From NCBI GenBank assembly GCA_937888935.1, contig CALARO010000232.1, forward strand, positions 1 to 5,333: DNA of 5,333 nucleotides. Reading direction: 5' to 3'. The notes under the pieces are model-generated. The model searched no databases. It saw only the letters and a program-made list of their open reading frames with translations, and was not told the origin of the DNA. Of this stretch, positions 1 through 5,255 are shown one piece after another. The stretch is from an uncultured Clostridia bacterium (GTDB lineage: Bacteria > Bacillota > Clostridia > Christensenellales > Borkfalkiaceae). Position 1 is the first letter of the stretch. Each line of letters opens with the position of its first letter. The translations under genes were made by a program, and so were the position numbers.

Positions 1-3000
1 GCTGTCCGCCGAACTGCGCCTTGCCGCCGAGCGGCTGCTGCGTAACCATCGAGTAAGGCCCGATCGAACGCGCGTGAATCTTGTCGTCTACAAGGTGGAT
101 CAGCTTGATCATATACTGAACGCCGATCGTCACGCGGTTTTCGAAAGGTTCGCCCGTTCTGCCGTCGAACACCTGGAATTTGCCGTCTACGTTTCCGTCG
201 GGGTTTAAAAGATTGTTTTCGCGGAACATCGTTTCGATGTCCTTTTCCGTCGCGCCGTCGAATACGGGCGTGGCGATCTTCCAGCCGAGCTGCTTGCACA
301 CGTAGCCGAGATGCACTTCCAGCACCTGACCGATATTCATACGCGAAGGTACGCCCAACGGGTTGAGCAGAATCTGCAGCGGCGTACCGTCCGCAAGGAA
401 CGGCATATCCGCCTGCGAAAGCACGCGGGAAATAACGCCCTTGTTTCCGTGACGACCCGCCATCTTATCGCCCACCTGAATCTTACGCTTCTGCGCGATA
501 TACACGCGCACAAGTTTCGAAACGCCGGGTTCGAGTTCGTCTTTGTTTTCTCTCGTGAACACTTTCACGTCCACTACCACGCCGCCTTCGCCGTGCGGCA
601 CGCGTAAAGACGTATCGCGCACTTCGCGCGATTTTTCGCCGAAGATCGCGCGGAGCAATCTTTCTTCGGGCGTGAGTTCCGTTTCGCCCTTCGGGGAAAC
701 TTTACCCACGAGAATATCGCCGCTCTGCACTTCCGCGCCGATACGCACGATACCATCTTCGTCGAGATCTTTCAGCGCGTCGTCGCCAACGTTCGGAATA
801 TCGCGCGTGATCTCTTCCGGACCGAGCTTGGTATCTCTCGCTTCCGTTTCGTGTTCTTCGATGTGAATGGAAGTGAATACGTCGTCCTGCACGAGTTTTT
901 CCGAAAGCAGAATGGCGTCTTCGTAGTTGTAGCCTTCCCATTCCATATAGCCGATGAGAATGTTTTTGCCGAGCGCGAGTTCGCCGTTGTTCGTGGAAGG
1001 ACCGTCGGCGATGATTTCGTCTTTCGCCACTCTGTCGCCCGTGGAAACGATCGGGCGTTGGTTCAGGCAAGTGCCTTGGTTCGAACGCTCGAATTTCTTC
1101 AACGGGTATTCGTCGATCGTGCCGTCATCGCGGCGCACTTTAATCAGGTTGGAAGCGCAGCCTACCACCACGCCCGCTTCTTTCGCGCGCACCATCACGC
1201 CCGAATCGCGTGCGATCGCCGCTTCGATGCCCGTTGCCACGATAGAAGACTCCGTCTTTAAAAGCGGCACGGCCTGGCGTTGCATGTTCGATCCCATCAG
1301 GGCGCGGTTGGTATCGTCGTTTTCAAGGAAAGGAATCAGCGCGGTAGCCACGGAAACGAGCTGCTTTGGCGAAACGTCCATGTAGTCCATTTTCTCGCGC
1401 GGCATTTCGGTGATTAAATCCTGATGGCGGCACGCCACGCGCTCGTGTACGAATCTGCCGTTCTCGTCGAGCGGTTCGTTCGCCTGCGCCACAATGTATC
1501 TGTCTTCTTCGTCCGCCGTAAGATAGTCCACGTGATCGGTTACGATGCCCGTATCCTTGTCCACTCTTCTGTACGGACTCATGATAAAGCCGTACTCGTT
1601 CACCTTCGCGAACGTGGCAAGCGACGAGATCAGACCGATGTTCTGACCTTCGGGCGTTTCGATGGGACACATACGTCCGTAATGCGTGTGGTGAATATCG
1701 CGCACTTCGAAGGTGGCGCGATCGCGGTTAAGTCCGCCCGGGCCGAGCGCGGAAAGTTTACGCTTATGCGTAAGTTCCGCAATCGGATTCGTCTGATCCA
1801 TGAATTGCGAGAGCTGCGAAGAGCCGAAAAATTCGCGGATCACCGCCGATACGGGGCGGATATTGATAAGCCCGGAAGCCGTAACTTCCATGGGATCTTG
1901 CGTAGCCATTCTTTCCTTGATAAGTCTTTCAAGGCGGGAAATGCCCACGTGCAATTGATTTTGCAACAGCTCGCCCACCGAACGCACGCGGCGGTTGCCG
2001 AGATGGTCGATGTTGTCGATCGTGCCGATGCCGTATTTCAAGTCGAGATTAGTGGAAACGGAAGCCACGATATCGTCCACCGTCACGTGCTTATGGCAAA
2101 GCTTATCGCACAGCGGGCGGATTTCTTTCTTCTCTTCCTTCGTGGGAACGGGGTTCTCGCGGGAAAGAATTTCGTGGAACAGTTTGCAGGCGGCAACGAA
2201 TTTTCTTCTGTTGTCGCGGCGTTTTTCTCTGTTCTTCTTCTCTTCCTGCTTCTCGTCCTCTTCCTCGGGTTTCTCTTTCGTGTAGTAAAGCGCGTCGATT
2301 TCGTTTACGTACTGCTCCGCCACTTCTTCCACGCTCGATCCCGCGCACGCTTCGGCGATCACTTTCGAGAATTTGTAGTTGGGGTAGTACACCGTAGGCA
2401 ACAAGCCGAAATCTTTCGCCCGCGCCTGCAAAGGAATATCCGAAATCGCCGTGAAATCCACGGTGTTGTTCGCAATGATCTTGTGGCGGATTTCGCCGTC
2501 TTCGGGATCGTTCACAAGCACAAATACTTCGTTCACGCCCGCGTTCTGAATTTCGCGCGCTTTCGCTTCGGAAATCTTCTCGCCGGCGCTTGCTAAAATT
2601 TCGCCCGTTTCGGGATTCACGATGTCGTCCGCAACGATCTGCCCCGGCAGACGGTAAGCAAGATTGAGTTTTTTATTGTACTTGTATCTGCCCACCTTGG
2701 CTACGTCGTAGCGGCGGGTATCGAAGAACAGATTGTAAAGGTGCGTGCGCACGGAATCTTCCGTAGGCACTTCGCCCGGGCGCAAACGGCGGTACAATTC
2801 GATCAGGCCGTCCGCTTCCGACTTCGTGGTATCTTTCGCCATCGTTTCGCGAATGATCTTGTCGCCGGGGAACAACTGCTCGATCGCATGATCCGATCCG
2901 AAGCCGAGCGCGCGCAGAAGCACCGTTACGCACAGTTTCTTCTTTCTGTCCACGCGCACGTATAAGGTATCGAGCGCGTCCTGTTCGAGTTCGAGCCACG

Positions 3001-3502
3001 CGCCCTTATTCGGCATCACCGTGGTGGCGAACATTTCCTTGCCCGTCTTGTCCTTTTCCGAAGCGTTGTAAACGCCGGGCGAACGAACGAGCTGAGAAAC
3101 GATCACGCGTTCCGCGCCGTTGATGATGAACGAGCCGTTTTCCGTCATCTTGGGCAGATCGCCCATGAAAACTTCCTGATCCACCACTTCGTTTTTCACC
3201 TTGTTTACAAGGCGCACTTTCACGCGAAGGGGCAGGGAATACGTAGCGTCGCGGTTGCGGCACTCTTTCTCGTCGTACTTGGGCTTATCGCCGAAGCGGT
3301 GATCGAGAAAGTACAGTTCGAAGTGATCGGAATAGTCGGTGATCGGGGAAAAGTCCTCGAACACTTCGCTGATACCCTCTTCGATAAACGATCTGTAACT
3401 TTCTTTCTGAATTTCCACAAGCTCGGGAATGTCGATCACTTCGTTGATCTTGCCGAATTTGCGTCTTTCGTTCTTACCGTATTTGCAAATAGGTAAATCC
3501 AT
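1..3502 (-). CDS. rpoB: DNA-directed RNA polymerase subunit beta, C-terminus cut by window edge
   Basis: RpoB, with beta', forms the catalytic cleft of RNA polymerase in the cytoplasm and is the rifampicin target. The frame is open from ATG at 3502 to the window edge (1167 codons), which I checked by reading it through. Landmarks in order: N-terminal GAERVIVSQLVRSPGVY; KYNKKL at about residues 274-279; IDHLGNRR near 498-505; the rifampicin region from GSSQLSQFMDQ (560) to SALGPGGL (584-591); GRMCPIETPEG; NYEDAILLSEKLV; GDKMAGRHGNKGVIS; and VTQQPLGGKAQFGGQ, where the window ends. The usual RFGEMEVWALEAYGA continuation and tail, roughly 70-110 residues, lie outside. The positions matching E. 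coli D516, H526 and S531 are wild type (D569, H579, S584), so sensitivity to rifampicin is expected. S584 matches B. subtilis S487, so about 97 extra residues lie upstream of it, between residues 274 and 499. rpoC presumably follows beyond the left edge. An AAGGAG site precedes the start. Confidence 0.98.
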   Translation of the reverse strand, partial: MDLPICKYGKNERRKFGKINEVIDIPELVEIQKESYRSFIEEGISEVFEDFSPITDYSDHFELYFLDHRFGDKPKYDEKECRNRDATYSLPLRVKVRLVNKVKNEVVDQEVFMGDLPKMTENGSFIINGAERVIVSQLVRSPGVYNASEKDKTGKEMFATTVMPNKGAWLELEQDALDTLYVRVDRKKKLCVTVLLRALGFGSDHAIEQLFPGDKIIRETMAKDTTKSEADGLIELYRRLRPGEVPTEDSVRTHLYNLFFDTRRYDVAKVGRYKYNKKLNLAYRLPGQIVADDIVNPETGEILASAGEKISEAKAREIQNAGVNEVFVLVNDPEDGEIRHKIIANNTVDFTAISDIPLQARAKDFGLLPTVYYPNYKFSKVIAEACAGSSVEEVAEQYVNEIDALYYTKEKPEEEDEKQEEKKNREKRRDNRRKFVAACKLFHEILSRENPVPTKEEKKEIRPLCDKLCHKHVTVDDIVASVSTNLDLKYGIGTIDNIDHLGNRRVRSVGELLQNQLHVGISRLERLIKERMATQDPMEVTASGLINIRPVSAVIREFFGSSQLSQFMDQTNPIAELTHKRKLSALGPGGLNRDRATFEVRDIHHTHYGRMCPIETPEGQNIGLISSLATFAKVNEYGFIMSPYRRVDKDTGIVTDHVDYLTADEEDRYIVAQANEPLDENGRFVHERVACRHQDLITEMPREKMDYMDVSPKQLVSVATALIPFLENDDTNRALMGSNMQRQAVPLLKTESSIVATGIEAAIARDSGVMVRAKEAGVVVGCASNLIKVRRDDGTIDEYPLKKFERSNQGTCLNQRPIVSTGDRVAKDEIIADGPSTNNGELALGKNILIGYMEWEGYNYEDAILLSEKLVQDDVFTSIHIEEHETEARDTKLGPEEITRDIPNVGDDALKDLDEDGIVRIGAEVQSGDILVGKVSPKGETELTPEERLLRAIFGEKSREVRDTSLRVPHGEGGVVVDVKVFTRENKDELEPGVSKLVRVYIAQKRKIQVGDKMAGRHGNKGVISRVLSQADMPFLADGTPLQILLNPLGVPSRMNIGQVLEVHLGYVCKQLGWKIATPVFDGATEKDIETMFRENNLLNPDGNVDGKFQVFDGRTGEPFENRVTIGVQYMIKLIHLVDDKIHARSIGPYSMVTQQPLGGKAQFGGQ
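1730..1825 (-). other. Rifampicin-resistance-determining region of rpoB
   Basis: Residues 560-591 match the RRDR of other bacteria. GSSQLSQFMDQ is followed by TNPIAELTHKRKLS and ALGPGGL. The commonly mutated positions D569, H579 and S584 (E. coli D516, H526, S531) carry the wild-type residues. The Ala at 575, where E. coli has S522, is usual in Bacillota. Confidence 0.9.
2192..2281 (-). other. Charged Lys/Glu/Arg insertion segment within RpoB
   Basis: Residues about 408-437 of RpoB are almost wholly charged, with runs such as KEKPEEEDEKQEEKK followed by NREKRRDNRRK. This resembles a single charged helix or a flexible linker. It lies in the lineage-variable stretch between KYNKKL and IDHLGNRR, corresponding to the beta lobe region, which is about 97 residues longer here than in B. 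subtilis. The reading frame stays open on both sides and flanking sequence is good RpoB, so this is an in-frame insertion and not a frameshift. Confidence 0.75.
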
Positions 3503-3514
3503 CGGTTTAAATTA

Positions 3515-3520
3515 CTCCTT
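3515..3520 (-). promoter_or_regulatory. Ribosome binding site of rpoB
   Basis: The minus strand reads AAGGAG, then 12 bases, then the rpoB ATG (3502-3500). The core is strong but the spacing is longer than the usual 6-9 bases. No other in-frame start lies close by, and the N-terminus MDLPICKYGKNERRKFG fits the family, so this start is accepted. Confidence 0.8.
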
Positions 3521-3545
3521 AGATGTTTGTTAAGCCGACCTACCG

Positions 3546-3573
3546 AGTATATCTTTTCATCGATAAAAATCAA
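3546..3573 (-). promoter_or_regulatory. Possible proximal promoter (P2) of rpoB
   Basis: On the minus strand TTGATT (3573-3568) and TATACT (3551-3546) are 16 bases apart, with start expected near 3539, about 37 bases before the rpoB ATG. Transcripts from here would lack the leader hairpin at 3623-3679. The -35 overlaps a small AT dyad, AAAAAT-CAA-ATTTTT on the plus strand (3565-3579). The match is good, but the sequence is AT-rich, so chance is possible. Confidence 0.5.
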
Positions 3574-3613
3574 ATTTTTGCGTGCGGGTTACTCTTTTTT
3601 CTTGCTCTTTTGC

Positions 3614-3642
3614 TTTACTTTTCCGCAGCTTTGCGCTATAAT
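3614..3642 (+). promoter_or_regulatory. Possible promoter for rqcP-ispDF
   Basis: On the plus strand TTTACT (3614-3619) and a perfect TATAAT (3637-3642) are 17 bases apart, with start expected near 3649. This would give rqcP a leader of about 190 bases. It is the best rightward candidate upstream of rqcP. However, the -10 lies in and beside the internal loop of the dyad at 3623-3679, so the TATAAT could be incidental to that structure, or the dyad could be an operator for this promoter. Confidence 0.45.
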
Positions 3643-3679
3643 GGAAAGGTAAGAAATTTCCACGCGGAGCGCAATGCGG
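3623..3679 (-). promoter_or_regulatory. Large interrupted hairpin in the rpoB leader, candidate cis-regulatory RNA
   Basis: Read on the minus strand, three stems nest. CCGCA (3679-3675) pairs with TGCGG (3627-3623), TTGCGCT (3674-3668) with AGCGCAA (3637-3631), and TGGAAA (3662-3657) with TTTCCA (3647-3642). The apical loop has 9 bases, an internal loop is CCGCG against TTAT, and there is a 3-base bulge (AGC). That makes 18 Watson-Crick pairs. No T-tract follows on either strand, so it is not an intrinsic terminator. It would form at about nucleotides 24-80 of the P1 transcript. I do not recognise a known riboswitch or ribosomal-protein leader family. Confidence 0.6.
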
Positions 3680-3708
3680 CATAGTAACGCATAATAATAC
3701 ATTATCTA

Positions 3709-3737
3709 ATTATAGTATCGTTTTAAAAATAAGTCAA
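3709..3737 (-). promoter_or_regulatory. Distal sigma-A promoter (P1) of rpoB
   Basis: On the minus strand TTGACT (3737-3732) and TATAAT (3714-3709) are separated by exactly 17 bases, 11 of 12 matches to the sigma-A consensus. Transcription should start near 3702, giving an rpoB leader of about 200 bases. A-tracts lie directly upstream of the -35 on this strand, as in UP elements. This is the best promoter in the window and fits a highly expressed gene. Confidence 0.82.
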
Positions 3738-3740
3738 GCG

Positions 3741-3839
3741 TTTTTGCCGCCGCTTTTTCGCTTTTCGTCGATTTTTCTTGATTTTACGTCGATTTTACTC
3801 TTTTTTACGCCGTTTTTTCGGCTTTACGAGGTGTTTTTT
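3741..3839. repeat. Helically phased T-tract ladder (probable curved DNA)
   Basis: Ten T-tracts of 3-6 bases are centred at about 3743, 3756, 3763, 3774, 3783, 3794, 3803, 3815, 3824 and 3836. The mean step is about 10.4 bases, one helical turn. Three copies of an 11-base unit underlie part of it, TCGTCGATTTT (3765), ACGTCGATTTT (3786) and ACGCCGTTTTT (3807), exactly 21 bases apart. Phased tracts of this kind bend DNA. They sit just upstream of the rpoB P1 -35 and run up to the rqcP ribosome binding site. Confidence 0.6.
3828..3833 (+). promoter_or_regulatory. Ribosome binding site of rqcP
   Basis: GAGGTG lies 8 bases before the ATG at 3842 in an otherwise T-rich stretch. It supports the MRIDKFLKVSR start, which matches the family N-terminus exactly. 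Confidence 0.75.
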
Positions 3840-3841
3840 CT

Positions 3842-4084
3842 ATGAGAATAGATAAATTTTTAAAAGTTTCCCGCATTTTAAAACGCCGCACCGTAGCGCA
3901 GGAAGCCTGCGGCGCGGATAAAATTCTTTTAAACGGCAAACCCGCCAAATCGGGCGCGCGCGTGAAAGAAGGCGATATCATCGAAATCCTTTTCGCCGGC
4001 GGCGCGCTCAAATGCCGCGTGCTTTCCGTGGAAGAAGTCGTAAAAAAAGAAGAAGCCGCCAAAATGTACGAGGTGATCGCATGA
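3842..4084 (+). CDS. rqcP: RqcP, S4-domain RNA-binding ribosome quality-control factor (YabO family)
   Basis: RqcP binds stalled 50S subunits with RqcH. It steadies the P-site tRNA while RqcH adds a template-free alanine tail to the stalled peptide, marking it for degradation. The protein is 80 residues, against about 86 for B. subtilis YabO. The S4 fold covers about residues 1-51, opening with MRIDKFLKVSRILKRRT, which is nearly identical to YabO, followed by the hairpin LLNGKPAKSGARVKEGD. R2 and R16, which I recall as ribosome-contacting in B. subtilis RqcP, are both present. The C-terminal KKEEAAKMYEVI is also typical of the family. The nearest alternative, Hsp15 (HslR), is longer and lacks this C-terminus. 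The neighbour downstream is ispDF; yabP and yabQ, often close to this gene in spore-formers, are not seen. Confidence 0.92.
   Translation: MRIDKFLKVSRILKRRTVAQEACGADKILLNGKPAKSGARVKEGDIIEILFAGGALKCRVLSVEEVVKKEEAAKMYEVIA
4070..4083 (+). promoter_or_regulatory. Strong ribosome binding site and ATG overlapping the rqcP stop, out of frame with ispDF
   Basis: GAGGTGAT (4070-4077) is ideally placed before ATG (4081-4083), which overlaps the rqcP TGA as ATGA, a classic translational-coupling start. As written it opens a 35-codon frame ending at 4188, inside ispDF but in another frame. That peptide is Arg-rich and resembles nothing known. The ATG is probably the original ispDF start, put out of frame by one base. 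Confidence 0.65.
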
Positions 4085-4135
4085 GCGCGGCGGGCGGGTT
4101 TACCGCGAACAAAACCAACCGAAAACGCGGAAACC

Positions 4136-5251
4136 GTGTGCGCCCTGATCTGCGCCGGCGGCAAAGGCACGCGCGCGGGTTTCAATAAAAACAAGCTTTT
4201 GAAAGACGTTCTCGGCATCCCCGTTTTAGAGCGCACCATCGCGGCGTTCGCGGCGGCGGGCATTTCCGAAATCGTGGTGGCGGCGGCGCAGGAAGATTTT
4301 CCCGAAATCGCCCCCCTTTGCCGTAAATACGGCGCAACTCTTTGCGAAGGCGGCGCAACGCGCTTTTTATCGGTGCATAGCGGCTTAAAACGGGCAAAAA
4401 GCGAAATCGTCCTGATCCACGACGGCGCGCGCCCGTTCGTTTCCGCCGAAACCGTCGCGGCGTGTATTCAAAGCGTGAAAACGTACAAAAGCGGCGTGTG
4501 TGCCGTGCCTGCCACCGATACCCTTGCCGCCGCGAACGAAAACGGCGAAATCGAAAGTTACCCCGTCCGCGCGAAAACGTACCGTATCCAGACGCCGCAG
4601 GGATTTTACCTTGCGGAAATCCGCGCCGCCTACGAACAGGCGATCCGGAACGGCGAAACGGATTTCACCGACGATTCTTCGGTGTACGCGAAATACGTTC
4701 GCGCGCCGAAACTGTGCGCCGGCGAAGAAAAAAACAGTAAGCTCACTTATGCCGAAGATTTCCGCAAGGCCTTCGCGCGCGTGGGCATAGGCGTGGATAC
4801 GCACGCGTTCGGGCGCGCGCAGAACTATATCGTACTCGGCGGCGTGCAAGTGCCTTCGGAAAGCGGCTTGATCGCGCACAGCGACGGCGACGTTTTGTGC
4901 CACGCGGTGATGGACGCGCTTTTGTCGGCGGCGGGATTGAAAGACATCGGGCATTATTTTCCCGATACGAGCGCGGAATGGGAAAACGCGGACTCTATGC
5001 AAATGCTCGCAAAGGTGATTTCGCTCGTGCGCGGACAAGGCTTCCGCCCCGCGAATTTGTCGGCGGCGATCCAGGCGGAAAAGCCGCGCCTTGCGAAGTA
5101 TATCGGCGAAATCAAAAAATCGCTTGCAAGCGCGTTGAGCCTGCCCGAATCGGCGGTAGGAATTTCGGCGGGAACGAACGAAAAACTCGGCTATATCGGC
5201 GAAGGCAAAGGCATCACGGCAAACGCCGCCGTACTTTTAGAACAAATTTAA
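4136..5251 (+). CDS. ispDF: Bifunctional MEP-pathway enzyme IspDF
   Basis: A fusion of two non-consecutive enzymes of the methylerythritol phosphate route to IPP and DMAPP. IspD couples MEP with CTP to give CDP-ME; IspF cyclises CDP-ME 2-phosphate to MEcPP with release of CMP. The IspD part spans about residues 1-213: nucleotide loop AGGKGTRAG (7-15, R13, K20), TRFLSVHSGL, HDGARPF (95-101), RIQTPQGF (150-157) and TDDSS (178-182). The IspF part starts at RVGIGVDTHAFG with almost no linker. Its metal ligands are D221, H223 and H256; HSDGD is at 248-252, and FPDT and GTNEKLG (346-352) are present. At 371 residues it is the usual IspDF size. IspE, which acts between them, must be encoded elsewhere. 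The only in-frame start after the rqcP stop is GTG at 4136, with no ribosome binding site and one residue before the first strand. The true start may be ATG 4081 with a one-base shift. Confidence 0.93.
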   Translation: MCALICAGGKGTRAGFNKNKLLKDVLGIPVLERTIAAFAAAGISEIVVAAAQEDFPEIAPLCRKYGATLCEGGATRFLSVHSGLKRAKSEIVLIHDGARPFVSAETVAACIQSVKTYKSGVCAVPATDTLAAANENGEIESYPVRAKTYRIQTPQGFYLAEIRAAYEQAIRNGETDFTDDSSVYAKYVRAPKLCAGEEKNSKLTYAEDFRKAFARVGIGVDTHAFGRAQNYIVLGGVQVPSESGLIAHSDGDVLCHAVMDALLSAAGLKDIGHYFPDTSAEWENADSMQMLAKVISLVRGQGFRPANLSAAIQAEKPRLAKYIGEIKKSLASALSLPESAVGISAGTNEKLGYIGEGKGITANAAVLLEQI

Positions 5252-5255
5252 TATT

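Noticed and set aside
1424..2596. A 390-codon open frame on the plus strand, opposite rpoB
   Set aside because: It is a shadow of rpoB. The minus strand is continuous, well-conserved RpoB here, and the antisense peptide is His/Arg/Phe-rich with no recognisable domain or ribosome binding site.
3809..3822. GCCG-TTTTTT-CGGC hairpin before rqcP as a terminator
   Set aside because: The stem is only four pairs and no T-tract follows it; it is better explained as part of the phased T-tract repeats.
4081..4188. A 35-codon gene starting at the coupled ATG after rqcP
   Set aside because: The peptide is Arg-rich in its second half, where the overlapping ispDF frame is clearly the coding one. I treat it as evidence about the ispDF start, not as a gene.
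3805..4263. A 152-codon minus-strand frame across rqcP and the ispDF start
   Set aside because: It covers a well-recognised rqcP on the other strand and has no domain signature; the Ser/Ala-rich content is what antisense reading of this gene gives.
4385..5038. A 217-codon open frame on the minus strand, opposite ispDF
   Set aside because: The plus strand carries clear IspD and IspF motifs throughout. The antisense product is a His/Arg/Val-rich shadow typical of GC-rich coding DNA.
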